Source: Turritopsis dohrnii
Lineage: Eukaryota > Cnidaria > Hydrozoa > Anthoathecata > Oceaniidae
NCBI GenBank assembly: GCA_027922465.2
Contig: BQMF02000617.1
Span: 1-64,000, forward strand
DNA: 64,000 bases
Reading direction: 5' to 3'
The notes below the pieces were generated by a model. The model saw only the letters and a program-made list of their open reading frames with translations. It ran no database searches and was not told where the DNA came from. Below, in pieces: positions 1-8,833 of this stretch (within the stretch, counting starts at the first letter, position 1; each line of letters opens with the position of its first letter). The translations under genes were made by a program, and so were the position numbers.

Positions 1-228
1 ACGTTGATCATTCTCTTCCATTTCGTAATTAGTAAAATATTTGGAAAAGTTGCGGGGAAAGAACCGCTCTCAGAGACAATAATTGTTTGTTTGTATAAAT
101 CTTTAGCATTCAATATCTGAAGGTATTGTCCTCCATTTGGCTTATAAAGCGCATTGGGAACATATTTAAAAATATCTCCATTATTATTTAAAAATATATC
201 TATATTTAATACAAGAAATGTATATCAC
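1..228 (-). other. possible divergent Polinton ORF running off the left edge
   Basis: One minus-strand frame stays open from about 228 to the window edge, roughly 75 codons. A plus-strand frame is also open over about 1-116, so openness alone does not prove coding. The frame lies head to head with the minor capsid gene that starts at 218, and divergent arrangements are common in Polintons. I do not recognise the protein. It could equally be the intergenic promoter region of the capsid genes. Confidence 0.2.
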
Positions 229-769
229 AGTAAATATCGCAAAAGGAGAAAAGACCATATATCTATCTTACCCCATTCAAAACTTGGATGGCTCAAAAGA
301 AATTGCATTGGTTGATATGTTTGCAGACAATGTTACGTATGAAATAACCACAGACCTAACACTGAAACTGTCTGCTGATGGGAAAGCTGAAAAGTTGGTA
401 CCTCAAGGAACATTCACGAGCAGGGAATTGAATGCCTTTTTAGCAGGTGCCTTTTTAGAGGGTGAGAATTAAATCATTAGCAAAACCCTCAATAATCAAA
501 ACAAATAAGCTCGCTAACGTAACCAAAATTAATTTGCATCTCTCTGAACTGACAACACTCAAAATCTTGAGAATGGAAAGCTAAGTGATATTTTACTAAC
601 CTATCACATGGCTGAATATAGTGACTTCACACATGTTGAGCCTAAAAACCCTCAGTACAAAAAATTAAAAAATGGTGTATTTCAGTCTCTCACGTTGAAA
701 CTCACAGATCAGCATGGCAATATGCTAAAAGAAGACCTAGGAAGAACCGTTGTTTTGCACATCCGCTAA
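218..769 (+). pseudogene. Polinton minor capsid (penton-like) protein, frameshifted
   Basis: The first ORF (84 aa) is followed by coding-like sequence in another frame (about 465-575) and then by a return to the starting frame, ending at a TAA at 767-769. The whole would be about 180 codons. Its position directly upstream of the major capsid gene, and its resemblance to proteins that precede it in other Polinton/adintovirus elements, suggest the penton-type single jelly-roll capsid protein. No catalytic motif is expected. The start at 218 follows an AT-rich leader with a TATA-like run at about 196-205. At least two frameshifts, near 465 and 575, disable this copy. The family assignment rests on gene order and general resemblance, not on alignment. 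Confidence 0.5.
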
Positions 770-810
770 ACGAGATAAAAAGTAAAATTAATTATATATC
801 ATAATTAATA

Positions 811-2125
811 ATGGAGTATGGAAAGAGGTTAAATCCAGAACGTTCACTTAGAACTGCCCGCGGTGTAAAAGGTTCTCGTCAAAAAGTAATTGTCACACAC
901 AATCCGAGTGAGATCGATCAAAATCAGCTATTATTGGTTAGGTTTCCAAATTTAGGAAGTGATGATGTTATTATCCCAGGAACAACTATCTAAGTTTTGA
1001 TATTGAACTCGAGTCGACAGCTGACACGGAAGAACATGGTCAGTAACATTGGAAGAGCTATCGTTAAGAAGTTGGCTGTCAAGTTTGAAGGTAACGAGAT
1101 ATTGAGTATCAACGACTTTGATCTTTTTGGGTGTTACAGAGATTTATGGTTAACCAAGTTTGAAAAGAGAAACGCGATAAGACAGGGTATCATCATCGAC
1201 GATGGGTGTACAGAAAATTGTATGAAATTGAGGATTGGTGCTTCTGATAAAAGGACGATGATGCGGAAGACAAAGCCATTGCTGAAACCTATAAAAACAA
1301 GTTTGTCATTCCACTCGACTTTGAGATGCTAGATAGTACTATCCCATATTATCAAGCGGGTTTAGGGAATAGGCTTTGCTACGAGATCACATTTAACGAC
1401 TATAACCGAGTTATCTATTCTGACCCTCCAACTCCTACCGCAGGTCAAAGAAAAAAACCCAGACGGTAAATACAAAATATTCCAACATCTCACTTGAATA
1501 TGAGCTTGTGACACAACCCACGTTGGCTAGACAAATCGCTTCTGAATATCAAAACATGGCTTTGCTCTATGATAGGGTTTTGCGGCACAGACAAATTAGA
1601 GTAAACAAGTCAGACACAACATGGAATTGGTCATTCAACACACCTGCCAAATCTTTGAAGGGTATTTTAGTTCTATTTGAAGAAGAAAAATCCTACAAAC
1701 GAGATACCGGTAAATTCTACAATCCAAAGATCGAAAAGGTATCTGTCATCGTCGAGGGTAAGCCAAATCAACTTTTTGCTCAAGGGATGCAGCCGTTTGA
1801 ACAATACAATGAGATTTGTAAGTATTTTGCTGAAGGAAAACCAAAAGATAATAGCGTCGGCAAAAACCGAAAGCGCTTGGGATTACATGATGTAAAAGTC
1901 TCTGATTACTTAACAAACAAGTATGCTGTATGGTTAGATTTCAGAACAATTGATGAGAATGCCTTGCATGGGACCGGTCGAAAGATTGAAAATGCAAGTG
2001 AAGGCATCACTTTACAGATTGAAAAGACCGCTGAAACTGCAGGAAACTTAAACGCATATATATATCTAATAATGGATGCTCAATTAAACATACAAAACGG
2101 TCAATTTATGTCTACATTATATTAG
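811..2125 (+). pseudogene. Polinton major capsid protein (double jelly-roll), broken
   Basis: The three reading frames at 811-993, 997-1332 and 1508-2125 together look like one capsid gene of about 435 codons. The longest intact piece is the C-terminal 205 aa at 1508-2125. Reading-frame breaks are visible near 990, 1030, 1250 and 1450-1500, and a TAA occurs at 991-993. In Polintons and adintoviruses the major capsid protein lies just before the packaging ATPase; here only 4 bases separate them. The family forms the hexons of an icosahedral particle. This copy cannot make a full capsid protein. I judge the family from gene order, size and overall composition; a structure-based profile search would decide. 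Confidence 0.6.
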
Positions 2126-2129
2126 TAAA

Positions 2130-2735
2130 ATGAACACACTTTACATGAAAGAACCTCACACAGCATTATTCGTCGGACCAACATCGTGCGGCAAAACGGA
2201 TCGTGTCATAAAATTATTAGAAAATGAATACTTTGATCACTTTGATTTCATCGTGATTATATGTCCCACCTTAAGGTGGAATCAGACTTACAGAGATCGG
2301 AAGTGGTTCTGGAATGACAGCTATGTGATTTTAATTGAACCGGAAGGATCTTTGTATGAATATATTAAGAAAATGGACTTCTTTTGCGCCGGATACAAAA
2401 CCTTATTCCTCATTGACGACATCATAGCTGATGAAAAATTGGACAAAAAGAGAAACCCTTTGCTCGAATTGGCAATTAGTGGTCGCCATCGAAACCATTC
2501 GCTATGGTTACTTACACAATCATACACGGCTATACCTAAAAATTTACGACGGCAAGCTAAAATCTTATATGTGTGGTATCCAAAAGATAGAAACGATCTA
2601 ACCACTATTCATAAAGAGAATTATATCATTGAATTGAAAGAAAATTTGAAAGAGGTCAATGAAAAGTTAAATGCGGGGAAACACACATGCCTAGTCATGA
2701 GAATGGAACACCCAAGAACGCACGTGATTTGTTAA
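2130..2735 (+). CDS. A32/FtsK-type genome-packaging ATPase of the Polinton
   Basis: This 201-aa P-loop ATPase has a Walker A motif GPTSCGKT at residues 16-23 and a Walker B motif LFLIDD ending at D96-D97. A later LLTQSY segment sits where the family has its sensor/motif III. The family pumps DNA into double jelly-roll capsids (poxvirus A32 and Polinton ATPase). The frame is intact from ATG 2130 to TAA 2735 and starts 4 bases after the capsid frame stops, which suggests coupled late expression. Length is near the family's usual 200-250 aa. It is intact while both capsid genes upstream are broken, so decay is uneven. Confidence 0.85.
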   Translation: MNTLYMKEPHTALFVGPTSCGKTDRVIKLLENEYFDHFDFIVIICPTLRWNQTYRDRKWFWNDSYVILIEPEGSLYEYIKKMDFFCAGYKTLFLIDDIIADEKLDKKRNPLLELAISGRHRNHSLWLLTQSYTAIPKNLRRQAKILYVWYPKDRNDLTTIHKENYIIELKENLKEVNEKLNAGKHTCLVMRMEHPRTHVIC

Positions 2736-2761
2736 ACAAGTTGACATATTTGTTACATGAC

Positions 2762-2818
2762 TCTTGTAACAAAAACTATAAGACTGTTATAAGACTCCTA
2801 TAAGACTACTGTAAGAGA
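2762..2818 (+). repeat. short direct repeats of an ATAAGACT unit
   Basis: The motif (t)ATAAGACT(n) occurs about four times in 57 bases just after the ATPase stop. It lies at the 3' end of the convergent PP1-binding-like gene and overlaps its last codons, so part of the repeat is translated there. Confidence 0.5.
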
Positions 2819-3032
2819 ATAATTTACGTCTCAATACAGGATCTAGAATTTTACCAATATGTTTAATCCTCGATTCAAAGCGTACTCTGTCAACAGCAGC
2901 CTCTATCCAGTTACTTCTACGAGATTCACAAGCAGGGATATAATGGACCATTACTTTATCATTAAAAGTAACCCTTTTTGTATCTTGATGGGAAAATATA
3001 ATATCATCATCTGAGGATTCATCATCGAACAT
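2787..3032 (-). CDS. small protein resembling the PP1-binding core of GADD34/CReP (PPP1R15)
   Basis: This 81-aa ORF runs opposite to its neighbours, between the ATPase and the membrane-protein block. It has an acidic N-terminus (residues 3-10), an RVxF-type PP1 docking site RVTF at 20-23 followed by NDKVMVHY, a single tryptophan at 42, and DRVRF at 48-52 followed by ESRI. In PPP1R15 proteins the same order (RVxF, a hydrophobic strand, a lone Trp that contacts actin, then an arginine-rich DRxRFxxRI helix) makes the PP1-actin holophosphatase that dephosphorylates eIF2-alpha. Virus proteins of this type restore translation under stress. Function here is inferred from the motif order only. The start at 3032 is followed by a compact stop at 2787, and the frame is intact. 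Confidence 0.55.
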   Translation of the reverse strand: MFDDESSDDDIIFSHQDTKRVTFNDKVMVHYIPACESRRSNWIEAAVDRVRFESRIKHIGKILDPVLRRKLFSYSSLIGVL

Positions 3033-3113
3033 AATTGTTTAAGTAAACAATGTTTATTTATTTAACAATGTTAGAATATATTATTAAACATCATCATCCT
3101 CTTATAATTATTT

Positions 3114-3235
3114 TGTCTTAAATAATTATAAGAGGATAGCAAACTCTTATACAGCAAATTTCAACAAAATTATAAGAAGATAGCAAACTCTTATACAGCA
3201 AATTTCAACAAAATTATAAGAGAGTATAAGAAAAT
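3114..3235 (+). repeat. about 50-bp tandem repeat in a Polinton intergenic region
   Basis: A unit beginning AATTATAAGARGATAGCAAA and ending in CAACAAA occurs twice in a row, with a partial third copy that runs up to the ATG at 3254. It lies in the divergent intergenic region between the minus-strand gene ending at 3032 and the plus-strand gene starting at 3254. A regulatory role for both genes is possible but only inferred. Confidence 0.75.
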
Positions 3236-3253
3236 TATAACAAACACAACAAA

Positions 3254-3898
3254 ATGATAGAATATGCCAACTTCGTGTTATTAAGCATACTGCTGATCTC
3301 GCTATTTTACTTTTATTTTGTGTTAAAAAAATACCTCTCTCTAATAAAAATGGCGGAAACAGCGATCGATAATTTAATCAACCAGAGTTATGATGTTCCA
3401 GGTGAATTTCCACCTTCAGATGGTAAAAGACAAAAATTACTCGAGTGTGTCTTAACAGGTAATAGCAAGCTATACTTAGGGAAAATGTACACCGAAGAGC
3501 AAATTAACAAACTCAAAGATGAAGAGGTAGAAAAACTTTTTAGTATTTACGAGGCTAAACTATCAGGTCAAATGGTAAAATCCTTGGGGAAATCACTGAT
3601 ACGCATTTATTCGATGGGGGCTTGTGCAACGTTAGGAATAAACAATCAAGATGCGTTGAGCAATGACCTGGAAACTGACCCCTTCTTAAACTCTGCCCTT
3701 CAAAGATTTACATGTGACTTATATTATAAATTCGGCTCATTATTAGCACCACTCAGTGTTGGACTTATTACCGGGAGGCATTATATCAATGAAAGAAATT
3801 TAAATAAATCCGATGATAATATAAATACAGCAGATAATAAAAATGTCAGAAGAACAGACTCCCATTCAAGTGACAACGAAGAACCCAAAAAAGGTTGA
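3254..3898 (+). CDS. conserved Polinton protein with N-terminal membrane segment
   Basis: This 214-aa protein has a hydrophobic segment at residues 5-24, then a mostly helical soluble body, a second weakly hydrophobic stretch near 165-180, and a polar, acidic tail. The central part (about 85-185) resembles proteins of unknown function repeatedly found beside the packaging ATPase in cnidarian Polintons. Its last 56 bases overlap the next gene in another frame, typical of compact viral coding. A virion-membrane or assembly role is possible, but there is no enzymatic motif. The frame is intact. Confidence 0.65.
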   Translation: MIEYANFVLLSILLISLFYFYFVLKKYLSLIKMAETAIDNLINQSYDVPGEFPPSDGKRQKLLECVLTGNSKLYLGKMYTEEQINKLKDEEVEKLFSIYEAKLSGQMVKSLGKSLIRIYSMGACATLGINNQDALSNDLETDPFLNSALQRFTCDLYYKFGSLLAPLSVGLITGRHYINERNLNKSDDNINTADNKNVRRTDSHSSDNEEPKKG

Positions 3899-4181
3899 AG
3901 CGGGTAAGAAGTTGGCGGAATACAAACCTAAAAAACGAGAACAATTAAAACAAGTGTCACCTCAAAAAGATGTGGAGAAGCCCGAGGCCTCTCACACGAA
4001 ACCAAATGAACAACCTATGAACTACACCTATGGTGGAATAATAGCTCTCGGTTTAGTTGGTGGATTTGCTTATTTTGTGTATAAAAAGAAAGAGCAAATA
4101 TTACCCCGTGGGTCACCATCCACCCCCCTTCCACAAAAATCTAAAATACCAGTGAAAATCAATAAACATGAAATGGAATAA
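3843..4181 (+). CDS. small basic single-pass membrane protein of the Polinton
   Basis: This 112-aa protein has a lysine-rich N-terminal half containing KNPKKVEAGKKLAEY (residues 13-27), a glycine-rich transmembrane segment at about 62-80, and a short basic tail. A basic N-terminal motif of this kind followed by one membrane span recurs in cnidarian Polintons. The start overlaps the previous gene by 56 bases. The basic arm could bind DNA or the capsid interior; this is inference. No catalytic residues are seen. Confidence 0.65.
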   Translation: MSEEQTPIQVTTKNPKKVEAGKKLAEYKPKKREQLKQVSPQKDVEKPEASHTKPNEQPMNYTYGGIIALGLVGGFAYFVYKKKEQILPRGSPSTPLPQKSKIPVKINKHEME

Positions 4182-4195
4182 AAGGATAAATAACG

Positions 4196-4229
4196 CTATA
4201 TATATAATCTCGCAATATATGTAACAAAC
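4196..4229 (+). promoter_or_regulatory. TATA-like promoter of the small membrane-protein genes
   Basis: TATATATAAT at about 4199-4208 lies about 22 bases before the ATG at 4230. Similar TATATA runs precede other genes of this element, for example at about 792-798 and 6935-6942. Confidence 0.4.
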
Positions 4230-4457
4230 ATGGACAAGAAAAATATCGTCAACGATTTATATCACGCATCAGTCATATCGGCACTCGCTATCGGCTACTC
4301 TATGCTTGTAAAAAAGGTGTTAAAAATGACACCTCCCTCTATTCAAAAGTTCGACTTGGAAGATACGGGAAAACTAGTTGCCATTATCGCCGCTAGTGAA
4401 GTGACAAAGGACTACTTAATCAAACAAAAGATTTTGCCTGAAAATATCAATATCTAA
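4230..4457 (+). CDS. 75-aa Polinton membrane protein
   Basis: This short protein has a hydrophobic segment at residues 13-30 and a C-terminal half with a second weakly hydrophobic helix (about 47-60), ending in IKQKILPENINI. Proteins of this size and layout follow the lysine-rich membrane protein in other cnidarian Polintons. It is separated from the next gene by only 2 bases and shares its promoter. Function is unknown; a virion or assembly membrane component is plausible. Confidence 0.6.
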   Translation: MDKKNIVNDLYHASVISALAIGYSMLVKKVLKMTPPSIQKFDLEDTGKLVAIIAASEVTKDYLIKQKILPENINI

Positions 4458-4459
4458 AT

Positions 4460-4886
4460 ATGGCTTCTATCGCAATGATGTTAGGTGGAGCTTTGGCTAA
4501 CGCTTTGGCTTTCACAGGATCAAGCTATCTGTTTTCAAGTTTATCCAAAGACAGAATCGATAGGGAAAGAAAACGTCATGATTTGGCCATAGAAAAATTA
4601 CAAAAAGCACAGATTGAATGGCAGCAAAAACGACAGGAAAGGATCGATTTTATCAATAAGCAGCTCATGCTCGAAAAGAAGGCTGGTTCAAAATTCATAG
4701 AACTAAATGATGCAATGAGAGAGTACAATAGGGTGTTTAGTAATCATCTTGAACCGCACGAGACCACGAGAGCCTGTATTGAGCGACTTTTATACACCGA
4801 GTCATGATCAACATGAAAGGGAATTGACTTTTATAGCTCTGAGTATGCTCGGTATTGGTGGATTTGTGTGGTATTTTGAAAGATGA
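4460..4886 (+). pseudogene. Polinton membrane/coiled-coil protein, frameshifted near its end
   Basis: The open frame 4460-4807 (115 aa) begins with a hydrophobic segment (residues 4-27) and continues as a charged helix rich in E, K, R and Q (32-80), probably a coiled coil. A C-terminal hydrophobic segment ending at a TGA at 4884-4886 is found in the next frame from about 4806. This suggests one frameshift near 4800 that removes the last roughly 27 residues, including a second membrane span. Alternatively the C-terminal piece was always a separate overlapping frame. Function is unknown; proteins like this are regular members of the Polinton membrane-protein block. Confidence 0.55.
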
Positions 4887-4907
4887 AGACCATCAACAAA
4901 AATTATG

Positions 4908-6224
4908 TTACACGATACATGTAACATATACACTTTCAGATGGTTTCCGTCTAGTGACAAGGTACGTATAGATCAACCCTACAACCCCTACAATCAGAGC
5001 CCATAAATTTTGACTCAACCAACCTACAACTTCTTTTGCTCTAGTGAGTATCCACGATACGATAGATCCAATTATTCCTGGTAAAGCCTCCGCCGCTTTA
5101 GATGCTAATCTACCTAGAAGTGATGCTAACGCTTTTAGTTTATTTTTTATCCATTCCTTTGCACCGTCCTTTTTATCACCACCTTTGTCAGGATTTTGTG
5201 AAGAGTTTCCAGCTGCTGATGGTAATAAAGCTTCCACAAGGACACCGATAGCCATACCAAACGCTGTCAGAATGCTAACGATTGTTATACCTTGTTTGCG
5301 GAATAGTGTTCGTATCCTTTCACCTAATGTGGTATCTTTGTCGAGGACTTTAGCAATGGTTTCTTTGATGCTCGTAACTTGACTGTTTAATTTACCTTTG
5401 AGAATATCAATGTTCTCTTTCCTAGCTTTCAACTCTTCATGTAATCCCTCCACTCTCTCTTCAACCTCTTTTCGTTGTTCGTCTGTGTATGTTGCATCAT
5501 TTTCCATCTCTTCCAACTTGTTTTTCTCTCGATCGATATGCTGTTCTATTCGAACCTTTTTTGCAACCTCTTCCTGAAGACCTCCTCGTATGTTTCTCAG
5601 TGCTTTATCCAATCCTAACAACTCTCGCACAGGATATTCAAATAGATCACCGGTCTGAGTTGTTTCATGATCGACCGATTGTTGTCTTATTAATGAAATT
5701 AGATCTTCCGTACTATTTGCAATGTTCCCCGTAATCTCCTCAAGCTCTACATCACTCGATTTTGTGATTTTAGATGATGAAGGGAGTTCTTCTTGTATTT
5801 TGTTAAGTGCAACTGCTTGTCGTGCTGTTATTTTACCCTTAGGTATATCAAACCCTAATTTACGTAACCCCTCCTTACGCAATATATCAGCTATAGTACC
5901 GGTAGCCCTTAGTCTTCCATTGTTTGTCAATGGTTTGCTACTGTCTTTGTAGTATAATTCACCATCTCTGATTTCAAACAGATCGGTATATAACACCTCA
6001 GGTTTTTGTTGCAATCGTTCAGATAATCTTTTGTATATATCACCGACAAAACTTTTCAAAAGTTTAATTTTTTGATCTCCACCACCAAATGAGGTTTCAC
6101 CCGTCGCTCCGCGTGTATCTATTTGTTCACCACCTGAAGTTGGTATGAGAGGAAACGTCTCATCGGTTGTTTCATCTGTCGTCATACCATGTTCTCCAAA
6201 AGGATCTATGTCAATGTCTGCCAT
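4908..6224 (-). CDS. large coiled-coil membrane protein of the Polinton
   Basis: This 438-aa protein is encoded opposite to its neighbours. It has an acidic N-terminus, a conserved-looking soluble region (about 50-150), a long coiled coil (about 215-300), a hydrophobic segment near 315-340, then amphipathic helices and a final membrane span at about 407-423. The layout (large coil plus several membrane-active segments) suits a virion protein that acts on host membranes, but that is inference. Long minus-strand proteins of this type occur at the same place in other cnidarian Polintons. The frame is intact from 6224 to 4908. Confidence 0.65.
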   Translation of the reverse strand: MADIDIDPFGEHGMTTDETTDETFPLIPTSGGEQIDTRGATGETSFGGGDQKIKLLKSFVGDIYKRLSERLQQKPEVLYTDLFEIRDGELYYKDSSKPLTNNGRLRATGTIADILRKEGLRKLGFDIPKGKITARQAVALNKIQEELPSSSKITKSSDVELEEITGNIANSTEDLISLIRQQSVDHETTQTGDLFEYPVRELLGLDKALRNIRGGLQEEVAKKVRIEQHIDREKNKLEEMENDATYTDEQRKEVEERVEGLHEELKARKENIDILKGKLNSQVTSIKETIAKVLDKDTTLGERIRTLFRKQGITIVSILTAFGMAIGVLVEALLPSAAGNSSQNPDKGGDKKDGAKEWIKNKLKALASLLGRLASKAAEALPGIIGSIVSWILTRAKEVVGWLSQNLWALIVGVVGLIYTYLVTRRKPSESVYVTCIV

Positions 6225-6279
6225 TTTATTTATTTACAGGATAATTTATTATTAATTATGTTATAACAAACCTCTAAAT

Positions 6280-6876
6280 ATGAATGTTAAAATTTATCCA
6301 AAACTACCCACTGCTCCTGAGGATTTGAATGAGCAGGAAAAGTTTAACGCAAGCGTAATAAATTCAGAATTTGAAGAGTTGATAAAACTTAAGAACAAGT
6401 TTAGCATCAAGCTCAAGAGATACAACAAGGCGATAGAACGATCGTTGCTACTAAATGCTAGCTCAAGCGCTATAACCATTGGCTCTGGCATCGGTTCAAT
6501 TGCAACAGGGGCTACTATTATCGGAATACCTATTTCTGCAGGATTAGGTGGTGTAGCCCTAGCCGGCTCTATCTGTACCGGACTTACCACAGCTGTCATC
6601 AAAAGATATCAAAAGAAAGTAGAAAAAGTGATAAAATTATATGATATTGTTACATCCTCAATTGCTGTGTTCGAAACTAACATAAGTCAGGCGCTGGCTG
6701 ATGGAAGGATCAATTACAAAGAATTCCAGGTTTTGCAGGGAACATATTACAAAGCTTTAGAAGGACTCAGTTCTACAGATAGAAAGATGGAGACTGAAAC
6801 CCAAAATCAATTTCAAAAAAGTTTGATGATAGAACTCCAAAACTTGAAAAAATCCATAAAGGAAAATGGTTACTAG
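6280..6876 (+). CDS. Polinton protein with glycine-rich membrane hairpin
   Basis: This 198-aa protein has a helical N-terminus, a long glycine/serine/isoleucine-rich hydrophobic hairpin at about residues 60-105, then a charged helical region. The hairpin resembles membrane-inserting helices. Related proteins accompany Polinton genes in cnidarians; function is not known. The gene is divergent from the coiled-coil gene, with 55 bases between the two starts, so they probably share a bidirectional promoter. Confidence 0.6.
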   Translation: MNVKIYPKLPTAPEDLNEQEKFNASVINSEFEELIKLKNKFSIKLKRYNKAIERSLLLNASSSAITIGSGIGSIATGATIIGIPISAGLGGVALAGSICTGLTTAVIKRYQKKVEKVIKLYDIVTSSIAVFETNISQALADGRINYKEFQVLQGTYYKALEGLSSTDRKMETETQNQFQKSLMIELQNLKKSIKENGY

Positions 6877-6933
6877 GATGTGTGGTTATGTGTTCCTCAA
6901 TTTGAAAAGTGATATAAAGAGATATGATCACAA

Positions 6934-6946
6934 GTATATATAGACA
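6934..6946 (+). promoter_or_regulatory. TATATATA box just upstream of the 104-aa gene
   Basis: A TATATATAG run lies about 5-13 bases before the ATG at 6947. It repeats the TATA-then-ATG pattern seen before other genes of the element. Confidence 0.35.
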
Positions 6947-7261
6947 ATGGAATTCCCAACAGTTGAAACATTCGAACAAATAATCGAACAATCTACATCG
7001 ATCATAAAGTGGAGGGATCTACCTGAAAACGTGATTTATCATGTTAAATTTGTTTCTACAAAGGCTATGTATGCAGAAGTGCAAGATGGAACGGGAAATT
7101 TATATAATTTATATAAGGTGTGGTTGCCTGAAAGACTTTTCATTGAATTAAATGATTATGGTTGGAGCTCTAGAGAGGCCTTTGTCAGACCGAAAGGTCT
7201 CAAACAATCTCAAAAGAATTCAGAAAGACAATTCTTTGATTATGACGTTATATGGCGCTAG
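6947..7261 (+). CDS. 104-aa Polinton protein of unknown function
   Basis: This intact small ORF has alternating hydrophobic and charged residues that suggest a beta-rich fold, possibly an OB fold (residues 25-65: VIYHVKFVSTKAMYAEVQDG and onward). An OB-fold single-strand DNA-binding role would suit an element that encodes its own polymerase, but that is a guess from strand pattern only. It converges on the integrase gene, whose stop is 57 bases away. Confidence 0.5.
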   Translation: MEFPTVETFEQIIEQSTSIIKWRDLPENVIYHVKFVSTKAMYAEVQDGTGNLYNLYKVWLPERLFIELNDYGWSSREAFVRPKGLKQSQKNSERQFFDYDVIWR

Positions 7262-7317
7262 ATAAAATCTCGTCGACTCATCTTTACTTGTTTCTAGTAA
7301 AGATACTTTTGTACGAT

Positions 7318-8301
7318 TCACCAACCTTGCACATAATCAGGAGGTAGCTCTGTATCTTCAGGTATTAATATCAACTCTTCTTTCACAAAAGCTCGTTCAG
7401 GTCCATCTTGAAGGTAATACATTACACGGTTACCAGGTTGCTCTATTACCTCACTCAATCTATATGTCTTCTTTGACCATATGATATCTGTTGCTCTTTT
7501 TCGATGGTCATCGTGCTCTTCACCCGGTTGCAATAGATATCTATACAAACCATCTTGAGGTAATTTTTCTTCGGGCGGATAGCTCTCTCGTTTAGCGAGA
7601 GGCACCTCTTTCAATTTAATAGCATCTTTCGGTTTCATATCGATCATCCGAGTCTTCGTATCGTTTAATCTATCCACAAGTTTATACAAATATTTGACCC
7701 ACGTAGATGATACCTTTTCCGAATCGTTCAGTTCTTGAGCATCTTGTATTTTGAATAAATTTTCGGCAAGTATCTTGTTCAACGCCTCGACAAACGTTGT
7801 ATGGGTATGCTTATATTTAGTAGTTACTCTTTTAATTTCGACGTTATTCTTCTCCAACAGCTTTGTCACATCGGCTTTGAATTCTGAACCGTTATCACAT
7901 TGAAATACTTTTGGATAGTTTAAGGGTCCAACTCTATAGATATCTCTTATCATATCGGCAACCTCTTTGGCTTTCTTAGTCTTCAAAGGTCGGGCTACTT
8001 TGTAACGTGAAGCAACATCGATAGCGGATAAGATGTACTTGTATTTATTACCATATAGCATATCACTAGGCATATATAATATATCAAATTGATGAATCTC
8101 ATTCGGTTTAGTTACCTCATAATGTGAACATTCAACATGTTTCGGTGCTGGTAAATGTACTTGCCACAAAGCTTGTTTTGATAGCCACTTCTTAATTACC
8201 TTCGGTTTGAAGTCGAATCCTCTTAGATTGCGAACAGCCTTTTGTCCTTTCCATAAGTTTTGAGGTTGATAATAAATCTCTTGAAGTTTAATGTCTGACA
8301 T
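7318..8301 (-). CDS. Polinton integrase (rve family, DDE)
   Basis: This 327-aa retroviral-type integrase has the catalytic triad D73 (in HQFDILY), D136 (QCDNGSEF) and E172 (FVEALNK), with exactly 35 residues between the last two. The family joins element ends to target DNA. There is no clear HHCC zinc-binding head; residues 1-70 are basic instead. The C-terminal 80 residues are rich in short strands (SKKTYRLSEVIEQPGNRVMYYLQ), like an SH3 or chromo-type DNA/histone-binding tail. The frame is intact, so the integrase is one of the few undamaged core genes here. It reads away from the SAP gene at 8401. Confidence 0.88.
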   Translation of the reverse strand: MSDIKLQEIYYQPQNLWKGQKAVRNLRGFDFKPKVIKKWLSKQALWQVHLPAPKHVECSHYEVTKPNEIHQFDILYMPSDMLYGNKYKYILSAIDVASRYKVARPLKTKKAKEVADMIRDIYRVGPLNYPKVFQCDNGSEFKADVTKLLEKNNVEIKRVTTKYKHTHTTFVEALNKILAENLFKIQDAQELNDSEKVSSTWVKYLYKLVDRLNDTKTRMIDMKPKDAIKLKEVPLAKRESYPPEEKLPQDGLYRYLLQPGEEHDDHRKRATDIIWSKKTYRLSEVIEQPGNRVMYYLQDGPERAFVKEELILIPEDTELPPDYVQGW

Positions 8302-8379
8302 TTTTTATTTATAAACAACGTTTTATTTTAGCTCATTTTGTTAAAAAAATGACATCAAAGTGGCTTAAAAGTTTTTATT

Positions 8380-8400
8380 ATCTTTATATAAAGAATAAAC
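8380..8400 (+). promoter_or_regulatory. TATA-like box before the small SAP gene
   Basis: TTTATATAAAG at about 8389-8394 sits just before the ATG at 8401. It fits the short-leader promoter pattern of this element. Confidence 0.35.
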
Positions 8401-8703
8401 ATGACCGACAAAACAGAATCAGATTACCAATCAATGGGTTTTAGTGCGTTACGAGCATTATGTGCGTCACGAAAAATAAAATATGTTAACCAAATGAACA
8501 AAGCTAAATTGCTTGAGGTACTTGAGAAAAATGATAAGGATCCATCTTATATTCTCGATCCTGATACGAAACAAGCATTTTATACACGCTATTCAAACTG
8601 GATTGATAACAATGAAGAAAAATATCTCAGATATCGAGAGCATAATAATGAGCAGAAAAAGATGGTTCGGAAACAAAAAAAATTGTCTCGTTCAACCTTG
8701 TAG
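8401..8703 (+). CDS. small SAP-domain protein
   Basis: This 100-aa protein has a SAP-like helix-extended loop-helix (about residues 13-43: ALRALCASRKIKY, then NKAKLLEVLEKN). SAP domains bind AT-rich DNA. The rest is basic, with a KKMVRKQKKL run near the C-terminus. The next gene, DNA polymerase B, also begins with a SAP domain, so this gene may be a duplicate of that head or a separate DNA-binding protein of the element. Confidence 0.55.
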   Translation: MTDKTESDYQSMGFSALRALCASRKIKYVNQMNKAKLLEVLEKNDKDPSYILDPDTKQAFYTRYSNWIDNNEEKYLRYREHNNEQKKMVRKQKKLSRSTL

Positions 8704-8833
8704 AGGCTGTGTTTTTTGTTACTTAAAATCGAGTAACAAATGTTAACTATATAGTCTGAAAAAATTGGAAATTTCTAAACTACCTTAAAGCAATCATGAT
8801 CATTAAATATTACACAAATAATAATTATACAAT

